Shown here piece after piece: positions 23,319 to 32,701 of a stretch of DNA of 37,647 nucleotides. A program made the translations under genes and the position numbers. How positions within the stretch are numbered: the first letter of the stretch is position 1; every line of letters begins with the position of its first letter. Origin of the DNA: JAXGPP01 sp964436865 (GTDB lineage: Bacteria; Planctomycetota; Planctomycetia; Pirellulales; Thermoguttaceae); NCBI GenBank assembly GCA_964436865.1, contig CAYTFK010000030.1, forward strand, positions 1 to 37,647. The letters run 5' to 3'. Below the pieces are notes generated by a model, which had not been told where the DNA came from, made no database searches, and was given only the letters and a program-made list of their open reading frames with translations.

Positions 23319-24874
23319 AGCGGGCCCGCTCCGGCAAGCGTCCTCTTGGGCTTCACGGGCGACTCAGCATCCGTCTTCTTCGCCGCGACGGTCTCGGCCT
23401 GCGGCTGGGCCTCGGGGGGAAGATGGCTCACGTATTGTTCTTTCTCGCGGCGGCCGACCCCGATCGAAGTCTCGAACAGCCACGTGTAGTCTTCCTGCCG
23501 GGTTCGCTCCTGGACCCGTTTGCTGCGAATCTGGTGGTTCTTATCGCGAATCTCCTTTTCCATGCGCACGACCACCGAGGGATCGCGGACCAGCCCCTGC
23601 ACATCGACGCTTCCGCCGCCGCGCCGTCCCGCCGAAAGCGACATGCGCAGCACCACCAGGTCGCGGGCCGACGGGAGCCGCAGCGACAGGTCGCGCAATT
23701 CGTCGAGCCACGCGATATCGGCGGATTGCCATTCCTTGACTGCCGCCAGCACCTTCTTCTGCTGGTTGGCAGTCTTCAGCGTATCTCGGAGGTCCGACAG
23801 CCTAGCGGAATACTCCGCGTTCTGCGCGTCGATCTCCGCCAATTCGCTCCACAGCGAGTAGCCGAACAACAGGCACACCACGGCCACGGCGCCCGCGATC
23901 CCCATCGCCACGCGCTTGCGGTCGAGCGGCTTGGGGGGACGGCGCGGATGCAGGAAATCGATCGCGTGCGGCACGCCCGACGCCTCTTCGACAATCATGC
24001 CAACCAGCGATGCGAAACGTCCGGCATCCTCGGGAACCAGCTCGTCGGCAATTTGCACGCTCTCAAATGGATCGACAATGGTGGCGGGAAGTACGAGTTC
24101 CTCGCGAATATGCTTCACCAGGCTCGCATGCTCGCCCGGCCCGCCGAATACGTATACCCGTTCGATCCGCTCCGGTCCGAACTGGCTTACCGGCGCCACG
24201 GCCAGCGTGCGATTGATTTCTACCAGCAGCCGCTGGGTCCGCATCTCGGTGGTGGTCACACCCGGCAGGCGGGTTGTGCGCGAAAACACCACCCGGCCTT
24301 CCACCACCACGCTCAAATCCACCTCCTGCGGAAGCAGGTTCACCAGCAGGCAGGCCGGTTCAGGTGGATTTGCCGCACGCAGGAAGAGCGACGCTGCCGA
24401 ATAGGGTCGCAACAGCAGCCGTTGCGGCCGCAGCCCGGCGGCGGCAAAAACCTTCTGCAGTTGGGTCAGTTCGTCGCGCGGCAGCACCGCCGCAGTGACC
24501 TGCCGCGATTCGTTTGGATCTCCCGAAGCCACGAAATCGATGATCGCGTCTTCGCTGACCGTCGACGACTCGCTCATTGCCTGGTTGATCACCATCTCCG
24601 GCAGCTCGGCATCGCCGGCCGGAGGCAGGCTGAAGTGCAGCAATTCCAGCCGATTCCGCTCGACTCCCACCAGCGTCGTCGTCTGGCCGGCACGGTGCTC
24701 CGCCAGCCCGGCGCGAAGCGATCCGGCGATGTCGGGGCCCGACTGACCACCCTCGGTGACGTCGACCATCGGGTACGACGCCGCAGCCAGCACTTCGACG
24801 GTGCGCCCCCGGCTTCTGGCCAGCACGAACCGAGTCTCGCGCTGGTCCCAATCGATCGCCAAAATGCGTGCCAT
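23315..24874 (-). CDS. gspL: GspL-type protein: PilM-like actin fold plus PilN-like part
   Basis: This 519-residue protein links the cytoplasmic ATPase GspE to the periplasmic platform. Residues 1-310 form an actin-like PilM domain (MARILAIDWDQRETRFVLA, VYVFGGPGEHASLVKHI). One membrane helix lies at about 320-342 (AMGIAGAVAVVCLLFGYSLW). A coiled coil and a PilN-like periplasmic domain follow (about 345-460, with LVVLRMSLSAGRRGGGSVDV). The tail is charged and Pro-rich. Having PilM and PilN in one chain is the classical GspL arrangement. The gene overlaps gspM by 4 bp and starts 80 bp after the gspK stop. The ATG at 24874 directly precedes the family N-terminus. Confidence 0.88.
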   Translation of the reverse strand: MARILAIDWDQRETRFVLARSRGRTVEVLAAASYPMVDVTEGGQSGPDIAGSLRAGLAEHRAGQTTTLVGVERNRLELLHFSLPPAGDAELPEMVINQAMSESSTVSEDAIIDFVASGDPNESRQVTAAVLPRDELTQLQKVFAAAGLRPQRLLLRPYSAASLFLRAANPPEPACLLVNLLPQEVDLSVVVEGRVVFSRTTRLPGVTTTEMRTQRLLVEINRTLAVAPVSQFGPERIERVYVFGGPGEHASLVKHIREELVLPATIVDPFESVQIADELVPEDAGRFASLVGMIVEEASGVPHAIDFLHPRRPPKPLDRKRVAMGIAGAVAVVCLLFGYSLWSELAEIDAQNAEYSARLSDLRDTLKTANQQKKVLAAVKEWQSADIAWLDELRDLSLRLPSARDLVVLRMSLSAGRRGGGSVDVQGLVRDPSVVVRMEKEIRDKNHQIRSKRVQERTRQEDYTWLFETSIGVGRREKEQYVSHLPPEAQPQAETVAAKKTDAESPVKPKRTLAGAGPL

Positions 24875-24954
24875 GGTCGTTCAGTGGAGTGAGGGAGTGG
24901 CCGGCGCAGTCGACCCCTGCCAGGGATCCATCGTTGCCGGCTGGCGACTATGGT

Positions 24955-26523
24955 TCAGCGCGCGCCGGCCAACTGGTTTTCGCCGCTGGCGGCTTCAGCG
25001 CCCAGTTCTTCTCGGGAATAGGCGGGACCGAGCATTCGCAGGTCCTTCCAGTATACTACCCGTGCGGGTGTGCCGGTAGCATCAACCACGACCTCCGCCC
25101 GGTTCATGGGGCCCGGTTTGCTGAGATAACCCACGATTTGGGCGCGGAACACATCCCCGCCCGAGGTAACGTAGGGAAGGATCCCCCTCATGGTGTCAAG
25201 ATCGACCAGCCCCTCGGTTAGAAGCCAGGTGGGATGCTGGCGGCTGGGATCGCCGTCGGCGCTGCCGCCGGCCCGCGCCGTAACGATTTGTGATGCGGTG
25301 GCTTCACTCAAACCAGGCACCGAAGCCAGCACCTCGACGGGAGCCTCGTCGACGTTGATTCGCCCGTAGATCACTTTGCGTGTGTCGATCGTGGTCAGGT
25401 CGAGCAGCCGGGGGAGATAGCTCCGCATCTCCACCGGATCGTCGGGAAAGGGGCTGGCAATGATCAGCGTCCCCTCGGTGGAATCGCGGTCGTCGCGGTC
25501 GTCGTCGCGCTCGCGAATGCGCACGCTGACTCCCACAACATCGAGCAGCGACCGCAGCCGAAAGGTGCCGGACACTCCGAAGTCGATCGTCGGCGTCGCG
25601 CCGCGGCTGGCAGGCTCATTGCCCCGATAGGGTCCGTACTGTCTGTAGGCCACGATGAAAGTCGCCCATTCCTGGCCCACCGCGGCGACCAGTTGTTGGT
25701 GGAGCCGGGCGAGATCGGGGCCATTCAAATCAATCCGCGGTTCTCCGCTCTCGGTCGTATTCCGTTCGGCGCTGTACACCGTCACCAGCGATGTCCAGGG
25801 AAGACTCTCCTCGCTGGCGCCGGTCGTGGTGTCGTCGGCCATCAGCTTCTCTTCGGCCGCGTCCAGGCGATGATTGAAGTTCTCATCTCCACCGAAGAGC
25901 AACTCGCGCGTCACATCGCGCACCAGGAGCAATTCCTCTATCGCGGCCGGCGCCCCGTTGCGTGGAGCGTAAGGCATCCCCAACTGCGAGTAGTATTCCG
26001 CTTCGGCTCCCTGCTGGCGAGGCGACGTGTCCGCGTCGATCCAGTCGAGGATCGAATCGGCCATCGACTCAGTCATTCCCGGTAGACGCATCAATGCCAA
26101 TCGCGCCGTGCCCGGCTCCTCTTCCTCCCACGTCCGCAGCATACCCAGGTGAAGCTTGGCCGATTCGTTCTCGGCTCCGAATCGGATCCCGTCGAGCCGC
26201 ATGTCATTGATCTTTGGAGCAACGATGCTGAACCGGCCCTGGCGGCTGGCCTCTTCTTCACCGAAGACGAGCACGTTGCGGAACCGATCGGGATTGTCCT
26301 GATAGCCGCCCGCTTCGCGGCGGGCGGTGGCCGACTGGGCCGCGAAAGCCTTCAACAACTCCGCACCCGAAGCAACCACGTTTTGAAGCTGCAAGTCCTG
26401 CCCTGCCAGATAGGCGGCTTTGCTTTCCGTCGAAAGCGTAAGGACATAGCTCATTCCGGCGAGGCTGATCATCATGATCACCACCAGCACGACGAACAGT
26501 ATGACGGCGCGGCGGCGGATCAT
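24955..26523 (-). CDS. gspK: GspK minor pseudopilin
   Basis: GspK caps the tip of the pseudopilus together with GspI and GspJ. The 522-residue product starts RRRAVILFVVLVVIMMISLAG, a prepilin-like signal without the Glu5 found in other pseudopilins, as is normal for GspK. Residue -1 is Ala, not the usual Gly. The GspK globular domain follows, including the segment RLALMRLPGMTESMADSILD and the later helix-hairpin-helix-like VLASVPGLSEATASQIVTAR. The usual length is about 330, so this copy is enlarged. Its start overlaps the gspJ stop by 4 bp, so the two are translationally coupled. The 80 bp after its stop contain no gene. Confidence 0.88.
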   Translation of the reverse strand: MIRRRAVILFVVLVVIMMISLAGMSYVLTLSTESKAAYLAGQDLQLQNVVASGAELLKAFAAQSATARREAGGYQDNPDRFRNVLVFGEEEASRQGRFSIVAPKINDMRLDGIRFGAENESAKLHLGMLRTWEEEEPGTARLALMRLPGMTESMADSILDWIDADTSPRQQGAEAEYYSQLGMPYAPRNGAPAAIEELLLVRDVTRELLFGGDENFNHRLDAAEEKLMADDTTTGASEESLPWTSLVTVYSAERNTTESGEPRIDLNGPDLARLHQQLVAAVGQEWATFIVAYRQYGPYRGNEPASRGATPTIDFGVSGTFRLRSLLDVVGVSVRIRERDDDRDDRDSTEGTLIIASPFPDDPVEMRSYLPRLLDLTTIDTRKVIYGRINVDEAPVEVLASVPGLSEATASQIVTARAGGSADGDPSRQHPTWLLTEGLVDLDTMRGILPYVTSGGDVFRAQIVGYLSKPGPMNRAEVVVDATGTPARVVYWKDLRMLGPAYSREELGAEAASGENQLAGAR

Positions 26524-27713
26524 GGCAAATTCCTCAACTGTCCGTCGGCGGCACGCGCCCGGCTGGACGTCGCCGACCGACTGGCCCTCGGCCGCCCGCT
26601 GTCGATCGACCGGGCCGGCCGGCTCGGTGCGGCTTCCGCCCGGCCCGCGAGCGATCGCGGCACGAGTTGCTGCGGCGGTAGCTGCGAGAATGGCGATGCC
26701 GGCAGGCGGATCACGAGTCGGTGGCGGTCGCGGACTTCGGTCTGCCCTGTTTGTTCCGCGAATTCCTCCAGCAGGCTCGGCTCTACTTCCTCATCCATCG
26801 CGGGAGCGATTTGCCGGCCCTCGATTTCGGCTGAATCGGCCGCCGCCGCCCCTTTCTTCTCCGGGGGAGCGATCTCGAATGTCACTTCCACCGCCAGCGG
26901 AAGCCCTTTGCGCGCGACGCTGTCCCAACTCATGTTCCAGCTCCGGCCGTCGTGGTAGCGAAATTCCAGCGACGAAATTTCGGGTACGACCATCAAGGAA
27001 TCGTCCGGCGCCGCAACGGCTGTTTCCGACTCCTCGCCGGACGGCGGAACAGGGCTCTCGGCCGATAGATCGACCGCATCGATTTCCTCCGCGGAGATCT
27101 GGGCAGTCTCGATTTCCGGCAGGTTCTCCTCGCCCGCAAGCGACGTCGTCCCGTCAGGCGCGTCCCACCCATACTGCCGCCGAATCAGCCCTGTGGGACG
27201 TTCCTCCTGCTCTACCACGTCAGAAGCAACCGGTTCGATCAGAAGGGGATCCTCTTCTGTGGCCGGTTCAATGAACTCGTACACCACCGTCCGCAGTTCC
27301 GGCAGCCTGGGAGGAACGGACTCGGTCTCCGAATCGATGACGTCGGATTGTGGGGTAAAGCCGGGCAGTTCCGACTGGGATTCGTCGAGCGACAGTTCAG
27401 CGACCACCGGGCTTGTCTCAAGAATGTCGATCCGCAGCTTGCGCGATGTACCCGTGAGGCTGAACCGCCGCACCGAACTCGTTCCCTCCGGCGGCGCTGC
27501 CGGGCCGGCCGTAGGATCCTGAATGGTGCTCTGGAGATCGGAATTGAATTGCTCCATGAGGGAGCGGATGAGTTGGCGACGGAGCGATTGGTCGTGTCCG
27601 GCCACAAACAGGTTGGAGTACACGCGGAACAGGCTCCACAGTCCCATCAGCAGCGCTGCCGAAAGGATCGCGGCCAGAAGTACCTCCAGAAGCGTGAAGG
27701 CGGACCGTTTCAT
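26520..27713 (-). CDS. gspJ: GspJ minor pseudopilin, enlarged by an acidic region
   Basis: The 397-residue product starts MKRSAFTLLEVLLAAILSA, a type IV prepilin signal. Cleavage would be before Phe6, with Glu at +5 and Ala in place of Gly at -1. The hydrophobic helix (6-28) is followed by LFVAGHDQSLRRQLIRSLME, typical for GspJ. The middle (about 110-260) is rich in Glu, Asp, Pro and Ser and looks disordered. The C-terminal part contains EISSLEFRYHDGRSWNMSWD, the usual GspJ core with a Trp-rich strand. Classical GspJ has about 200 residues. It works with GspI and GspK at the pseudopilus tip. Both ends overlap neighbouring gsp genes by 4 bp. Confidence 0.88.
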   Translation of the reverse strand: MKRSAFTLLEVLLAAILSAALLMGLWSLFRVYSNLFVAGHDQSLRRQLIRSLMEQFNSDLQSTIQDPTAGPAAPPEGTSSVRRFSLTGTSRKLRIDILETSPVVAELSLDESQSELPGFTPQSDVIDSETESVPPRLPELRTVVYEFIEPATEEDPLLIEPVASDVVEQEERPTGLIRRQYGWDAPDGTTSLAGEENLPEIETAQISAEEIDAVDLSAESPVPPSGEESETAVAAPDDSLMVVPEISSLEFRYHDGRSWNMSWDSVARKGLPLAVEVTFEIAPPEKKGAAAADSAEIEGRQIAPAMDEEVEPSLLEEFAEQTGQTEVRDRHRLVIRLPASPFSQLPPQQLVPRSLAGRAEAAPSRPARSIDSGRPRASRSATSSRARAADGQLRNLP

Positions 27714-28213
27714 AGTCCTTCCTCCCCGCCGAAGATGCCGCCCGTGCGGTCCATAAGCGACGATTGTGCCGCTGATCCGCCTGATCCAAACGGCGACGCC
27801 GATCCGCTGCCTTCCGGCTCACCCGTGCTGGGAACCCAGCGGACGAGTGTGAACTGCCGCGTTGGCTTGTCCTCCGGCGCCCCCTGGCTGCCTTCCGGCG
27901 CTTGCTGGGCGATCGTGACGCGAAGCGCCGACAAGCCTGCGTGGTCGGTCGGATCGATCTTCACCGTACAGACCCAGCCGGGAGCGTCTTCAAGTTCCTC
28001 ATCTTCGACTTCCTCCATCGGCAGGGCGCCGATCAGCATCTCGTTCAACCGATTCTGGCAGAGGATCTGGGCCGTGGTCATCTCCTCGGCGCCGGAAAGA
28101 TGCCGCCGGCCGATGGCGGCCAACTCGCCGAGTACCACAGCGCATGCCAGCAGGATGCTCGTGGCAAGGAGCACTTCCAATAGTGAAAAACCGGCTCGTC
28201 GAGGTCGCGTCAC
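27710..28213 (-). CDS. gspI: GspI minor pseudopilin
   Basis: The 167-residue product has the prepilin signal MTRPRRAGFSLLEVLLATSI. The leader is 8 residues (Gly8 at -1), and Glu lies at +5 after cleavage before Phe9. The following region AEEMTTAQILCQNRLNEML and the strand pattern LSALRVTIAQQ match GspI. The C-terminal 40 residues are a Gly/Ser/Pro tail with no recognised function. It forms the tip complex with GspJ and GspK. The gene overlaps both gspH and gspJ by 4 bp, which supports one polycistronic message. Confidence 0.88.
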   Translation of the reverse strand: MTRPRRAGFSLLEVLLATSILLACAVVLGELAAIGRRHLSGAEEMTTAQILCQNRLNEMLIGALPMEEVEDEELEDAPGWVCTVKIDPTDHAGLSALRVTIAQQAPEGSQGAPEDKPTRQFTLVRWVPSTGEPEGSGSASPFGSGGSAAQSSLMDRTGGIFGGEEGL

Positions 28214-28938
28214 GGCGTCGCCTCCTCGGGTGGTTCGGCCGCGGCGCGTGGTTCGACCGGTTCGGCCGGCATGCCCAGTCCCTCTTCGTCCGGCTTGGGG
28301 AGCGACTGGATCTCGCCGATCGTCGCCGCTCCGGTCAGGCCTCGAAGCGAGATGTCGACATAGTAATCCTCCTGGCCCCGAAGCCGGAAAGTCGCGCTGG
28401 TGGCCTTTCCGTTCGGGTAAAAGATCACCGCCGACGACCAGGCCGGCTCCTCCGAAAGAACCGGAACGCTGGCCGTTCCAACCGGCATTCCAAAGTCGCC
28501 GTCCACAGGCTCCAGCGATTCGGCAGGATCGGCGAAGCGAATCCCCTCCGGCAGTTCCTGGCGATTGATCCTGCTTTCAGCCGGATCGTCGCGCGCCACC
28601 GACTGTTCGACCAGCGTTGTCGAATCCTCGGACTCAAGCTCCGGCTGTTCGATGGCGGCAGGTTGGTCATCAATCGCCGACGAGGCGGGCGCGACGACGA
28701 ACTGCCCGGTGCCCGGCCGGTAGCGGAACTGCAGAATCGTGCCCGATTCGATCGCTTCCAGCCGCGTCCTTCCCAGCGTTGCGCTCAACTCCCGCGCGGC
28801 CTCGCGCAACTCGCTCTTGCGCAACGGCCGCCGCACCGCCGGCAGGCTGACGCTCACCAGAAGCACCAGCACTGCCATGACGATCAGCAACTCCGTCAGG
28901 GTGAAGCCGGTTCGTCCGGGGCGTCGTTCAATCGGCAT
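28210..28938 (-). CDS. gspH: GspH minor pseudopilin
   Basis: The 242-residue product has the prepilin signal GRTGFTLTELLIVMAVLVLL, with cleavage before Phe12 and Glu at +5. A hydrophobic helix is followed by REAARELSATLGRTRLEAIE, the typical GspH helix, and by a strand region LQFRYRPGTGQFVVAP. Usual GspH has about 170 residues. Here a Glu/Asp/Pro-rich insertion (about 85-135) makes it longer. GspH joins the pseudopilus shaft to the tip. The gene lies 86 bp downstream of gspG and overlaps gspI by 4 bp. Confidence 0.87.
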   Translation of the reverse strand: MPIERRPGRTGFTLTELLIVMAVLVLLVSVSLPAVRRPLRKSELREAARELSATLGRTRLEAIESGTILQFRYRPGTGQFVVAPASSAIDDQPAAIEQPELESEDSTTLVEQSVARDDPAESRINRQELPEGIRFADPAESLEPVDGDFGMPVGTASVPVLSEEPAWSSAVIFYPNGKATSATFRLRGQEDYYVDISLRGLTGAATIGEIQSLPKPDEEGLGMPAEPVEPRAAAEPPEEATP

Positions 28939-29024
28939 GCGTCAGTCCGCCTTCAATCACGACGACCTCCCGCGCCGCTCCGGCCCTCTTCGCCTGCGGC
29001 GCAAGAGGGCCGGCAGTGGCCCAA

Positions 29025-29543
29025 TCACAGCCCCTCGCTGGGAGGCGGCGGCTCACTGTTCGAGCTGCCCTCGCTCATTTCGCCTTCTGTGCCTTCCCTG
29101 CTGCTCGTCCAGCTCACGACGTCGTCTTCGGTGTTGTCCTCACCGTCCGGACCATACGACCAGATGTCAGGGTAATCGCCCTTGCCTCGCGTGGGCGGGT
29201 ACTCGTACTGGTACTCCTTGCCCCAGGGGTCCTTGGGGATCTCGTCGAGGTACGGGCCGTCCCACCCCGTGGCCGCGCTCTCTTCCGACTCCGCCGGTCG
29301 CTCTACCAGCGCCAACAGACCTGCTTCCGTGGTCGGAAAGGTGTTAGTGTGGAGGCTGTATTGCTCCAGCGCTCCTTTGAAGCTGCGGAGTTGGACCTTG
29401 GCGGCCTGGATGTTGGCCTTCTTGCTCGAGCCCAGCACGCGCGGCAGGACCATCCCCGCCAGCAGCACCAGGATCGCGAGCACGACGAGCATTTCCATCA
29501 AGGTGAAGCCGCGGCGCCGGCGGCTGGTTCGTGTGTCTCGCAT
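29025..29543 (-). CDS. gspG: GspG major pseudopilin
   Basis: GspG is the main subunit of the pseudopilus piston. The 172-residue product has the signal RRRRGFTLMEMLVVLAILVL, with cleavage before Phe13 and Glu at +5. The family core is complete: QAAKVQLRSFKGALEQYSLH, FPTTEAGLLALVERP and WDGPYLDEIPKDPWGKEYQY. The calcium-binding loop DIWSYGPDGEDNTEDDV is intact. A Ser/Glu/Pro tail of about 30 residues extends beyond the usual end. The cleaving prepilin peptidase (GspO/PilD) is not in the window. The start has a GGAGG ribosome site just upstream. Confidence 0.95.
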   Translation of the reverse strand: MRDTRTSRRRRGFTLMEMLVVLAILVLLAGMVLPRVLGSSKKANIQAAKVQLRSFKGALEQYSLHTNTFPTTEAGLLALVERPAESEESAATGWDGPYLDEIPKDPWGKEYQYEYPPTRGKGDYPDIWSYGPDGEDNTEDDVVSWTSSREGTEGEMSEGSSNSEPPPPSEGL

Positions 29544-29568
29544 GTCGTTTCCTCCCTGGAAAAAGAAG

Positions 29569-30780
29569 TCAGTTCATTGTGGCGCTCATCTCGAACACCG
29601 GCAGCAAAAGCGCCGACAGCACGAACATGATGACGCCTCCCATTACCAAGAGCATTGCCGGCTCCACGAGCCGAACCATGATGTCCAGTTGCCGGGCGAT
29701 CTTGCGATCCAGCCCGTCGGCGACGTTGATCAGCACGTCGTCAAGATTGTTCGATTGTTCGGCGATGCTGATCATCGCCATCACCGGCTTGGGGATCAAG
29801 CCGCACTCAGCCAGCGGCCGGGCGAGCGTGTCGCCCGAGGAAATATTCTCTGCCGATCGCCGGATGGCTTCGGCAAGGATGCGGTTTCCCGCCGAATCCC
29901 GGCTGATCTCCATCGCCTTGAGCAAGGGCACGCCGTTCCGCAACAGAGTTCCCAGCACGCGGCACAATCGCGACACGGCCGAATTCAGGAATATGCTCCC
30001 GGCCACCGGTATCTTCAGCTTCAGGCGATCGACTGTCATGCGGCCGCGAGTCGTCGCCGCCGCTCGGCGAAGCCAGGCCACCGCGCCGACGAAGGCAGCG
30101 GCCAGGAAGAGGCCATACCGTCCCAGCACATCGCTGAGCGCAAGCAGGGCTACCGTGGCAGCCGGCAATCCGCTCCCCTGCCGCTCAAGCCGCTCGAATA
30201 GCTCGGCGAACTTCGGTACGAAGAACACGATCAACGCCGTGGTTACGATGAACCCCACCGTGGCCAGGATCGTGGGGTAGGCCATCGCGCTGACCACTCG
30301 CGCCTTGAGTTCCTCCTGGAGTTCGAGGAATGTTGCCGTCCGTTTCAGTGCGTCTTCGAGAAATCCGCCTTCCGAGCCGGCGCGGACCATGCTCACCGTC
30401 AACTCGCCGAATACTCTGGGGTGCGCTGCCAAGGCCTCGTCGAACGACGTCCCCTCCGCCACCCGGTCGTGCACGTCGGTCAACACCTCGGTGAGGGTAG
30501 GGTGGCCGCACTGTTCCGCCAGCAACTTGAGCGAAGCCAACAGCGGCACGCCGTTCTGCAGCAGATCGGCGAGCTGGCTGAGGTTGGTCGACAGGACCGA
30601 AGCAGTGATCCGCTTCTTGCGCCGCAGCACGCTGCTGCGCGCGGCGACCGGTTCAACTCGGATCGGGAAAAGCGATTTTTCCCCCAGCGCCGCCAGTATC
30701 TCGCGCTTGCTTCCCGCCACGAGCGTGCCGGTCACGTCGCGCCCCGCAGCAGTTCGGGCTATGTAGGCAAACTCCGGCAT
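29569..30780 (-). CDS. gspF: GspF inner-membrane platform protein
   Basis: GspF anchors the T2S motor in the inner membrane. The 403-residue product has the expected layout: an N-terminal domain (MPEFAYIARTAAGRDVTGTL), a first T2SSF helical domain (about 68-190, QLADLLQNGVPLLASLKLLA), two central membrane helices (about 170-195 and 222-245), a second T2SSF domain (about 272-390, LCRVLGTLLRNGVPLLKAME) and a last membrane helix near 370-395. The ATG at 30780 matches the family N-terminus (MPEF). A TTG at 30789 is in frame but less likely. No strong ribosome site is seen. gspE ends 100 bp upstream, and a 6-bp hairpin (30822-30827 / 30835-30840) lies in that gap. Confidence 0.95.
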   Translation of the reverse strand: MPEFAYIARTAAGRDVTGTLVAGSKREILAALGEKSLFPIRVEPVAARSSVLRRKKRITASVLSTNLSQLADLLQNGVPLLASLKLLAEQCGHPTLTEVLTDVHDRVAEGTSFDEALAAHPRVFGELTVSMVRAGSEGGFLEDALKRTATFLELQEELKARVVSAMAYPTILATVGFIVTTALIVFFVPKFAELFERLERQGSGLPAATVALLALSDVLGRYGLFLAAAFVGAVAWLRRAAATTRGRMTVDRLKLKIPVAGSIFLNSAVSRLCRVLGTLLRNGVPLLKAMEISRDSAGNRILAEAIRRSAENISSGDTLARPLAECGLIPKPVMAMISIAEQSNNLDDVLINVADGLDRKIARQLDIMVRLVEPAMLLVMGGVIMFVLSALLLPVFEMSATMN

Positions 30781-30881
30781 TATTCGCAATCGCTTGAAGA
30801 ACGAGCCGCAGCGCTCGGCGTACCGGCCTTGTCAGCCGGTTCCGCTTGGCTCATTTACGGTGGGGATGTCAAGGGCGGGAC

Positions 30882-32576
30882 TCAATCGCACTTCGTGACG
30901 CGGAGGACTTCGTCGATCGTCGTCTGACCGCGGCACACCTTCCGCCAGCCATCCTGACGCAGCGTGCGCATGCCGGCGCGCATCGCGGCCTGCTTGACGA
31001 GCGTCGACGGGGATCGGTCGACGGCCAACTGGCGGACCTCGTCGTTGGCCACCAGCAATTCGTAGATTCCGACGCGGCCGTTGTAGCCGGTGCCGCGGCA
31101 GTGGCGGCAGCCCACTGCCCGGTAAACCTTGACCCGACGGCTGACGACGTCGTCGAACGGGAAATCGTCGGGAGCCTCTCCGGCCCGCGGGATGAATGCC
31201 TCGCGGCACTCGCGGCACACCGTCCGAACCAGCCGCTGGGCCATGATTCCTTCCACCGTGCTGCAGACCAGGAACGGCTCCACGCCCATGTCGATCAGCC
31301 GCATGAACGCTCCGGCCGCGTCGTTCGTGTGCAGTGTGCTGAACACGAGGTGCCCGGTAAGCGATGCCTGCACCGCGTTCTCGGCCGTTTCCAGGTCGCG
31401 GATCTCGCCCACCAGCACCACGTCCGGATCGTGCCGCAGGATGCTTCGCAGGCTGGCCGCGAAAGTCAGGCCGACCTTGGTGTGGACCTGGATCTGGTTG
31501 ATTCCGTCGAGCTGATACTCGATCGGGTCCTCGGTGGTGATGATCTTCGTGTCTTCGCTCTTGATCTCATTCAGCGCGCTGTACAGCGTCGTCGTCTTGC
31601 CCGACCCCGTCGGCCCGGTGACGAGAATGATGCCGTGCGGAAGCTTGATCAACTGGCTGAACCGCGCGTACGTGTCCTCGTCCATGCCGACGCCGCGGAG
31701 CGTGAAATTCATGCGGTCCTTGTCGAGCACGCGCATGACGATTCCCTCGCCATGCAGCATCGGGATGATCGACACGCGGATGTCGACCTCGCGCCCCTTC
31801 ACCTTGAGCTTGATGCGGCCGTCCTGCGGCACGCGCTTCTCGGCGATGTTCAGGCGGGCCATAATCTTCAGCCGGCTGACGATCGCCGCCTGGAAGCGGT
31901 TGATCTCCGGCGGCATCGGCTGGTCTTGCAGGACGCCGTCCAGCCGATAGCGGATCTTCAGCCCCTTCGCCTGCGCCTCGATATGGATGTCGCTCGCCCG
32001 TGCTTCGATCGCCTCGCAGAGGATTTCGTTCACCAGGCGGACGACCGAAGCTTCCTGCGCGGCCTGGGCGTCTTCCGAACGGTCCCATTCCAGATCGTCG
32101 AGCACTTCGACGCCGTTGCGCTCTTCCTGCTGCGCCACCAGATCGCCAATCGTCTCCGCGCCCACACCCAGGTGTTTCTTGACGAGCTTCGACAACTCGT
32201 CGGGCAGCGCCACGACCGGAATGATGCTCGCCGCCAGCGCTGCGCTCAGCGCGTCGATGGCGTGCAGGTCGAACGGGTTGCCGGTGGCCACAATATATGA
32301 GCCTTCGCGGCGACCGATCGGAAAAACTCCGTAGCGATGGATGAGCTTCAGCGGGAAGTTCTTCAACAACGACAGGTCGACCCGAACGTTGTTCAGGTCG
32401 ACGTAGTCCATGCCGAGCGCCTGCCCGAGCGCCCGGAGCAGTTCCTCCTCGGAGGTGAAGCCCAACTCACCGGCAGCCTGATCGAGCCGGCCGTCGCGGG
32501 CCTGTGCCTCGCGGGCCACTGTCATCGCGCGCGCGTCCAACGCGCCCGTCCTCACTGCGGGTCTGGCAATGATCAT
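30882..32576 (-). CDS. gspE: GspE secretion ATPase
   Basis: GspE is the cytoplasmic hexameric ATPase that drives pseudopilus growth. The 564-residue product has an N-terminal GspE/PilB domain (about 1-150), which in other systems binds GspL/PilM. The RecA-like ATPase core follows, with Walker A GPTGSGKTTT (about 320-329), the Asp box TTEDPIEYQ, Walker B region DPDVVLVGEIRD and the His box LTGHLVFSTLHTNDA. A zinc-binding pair CRECR (about 454) and CRHCRG (about 490) is complete. The gene is first in the gspE-to-gspM order, and the upstream region carries paired palindromes. PilB-type proteins are very similar, but the neighbouring genes support the T2S assignment. Confidence 0.94.
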   Translation of the reverse strand: MIIARPAVRTGALDARAMTVAREAQARDGRLDQAAGELGFTSEEELLRALGQALGMDYVDLNNVRVDLSLLKNFPLKLIHRYGVFPIGRREGSYIVATGNPFDLHAIDALSAALAASIIPVVALPDELSKLVKKHLGVGAETIGDLVAQQEERNGVEVLDDLEWDRSEDAQAAQEASVVRLVNEILCEAIEARASDIHIEAQAKGLKIRYRLDGVLQDQPMPPEINRFQAAIVSRLKIMARLNIAEKRVPQDGRIKLKVKGREVDIRVSIIPMLHGEGIVMRVLDKDRMNFTLRGVGMDEDTYARFSQLIKLPHGIILVTGPTGSGKTTTLYSALNEIKSEDTKIITTEDPIEYQLDGINQIQVHTKVGLTFAASLRSILRHDPDVVLVGEIRDLETAENAVQASLTGHLVFSTLHTNDAAGAFMRLIDMGVEPFLVCSTVEGIMAQRLVRTVCRECREAFIPRAGEAPDDFPFDDVVSRRVKVYRAVGCRHCRGTGYNGRVGIYELLVANDEVRQLAVDRSPSTLVKQAAMRAGMRTLRQDGWRKVCRGQTTIDEVLRVTKCD

Positions 32577-32701
32577 GATTTATCCAGGACGGAGTGATCT
32601 CGGTCGTGACTAAAACGGCCTGTCCAAAGCGTTTGCATCTCCACGGCAAGAGCCTTCCTGACTCCTGAGGTTCCGGCGGGCGATCTGGCAAGCTCTTTCA
32701 A

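Noticed and set aside
23423..24892. 489-residue plus-strand open frame opposite gspL
   Set aside because: It is Arg/Gln/His-rich, has no motif and is antisense to a well-supported GspL.
30846..32300. 484-residue plus-strand open frame opposite gspE
   Set aside because: It is His/Asp/Arg-rich with no domain and lies fully antisense to a clear GspE. Long shadow frames are expected in GC-rich DNA.
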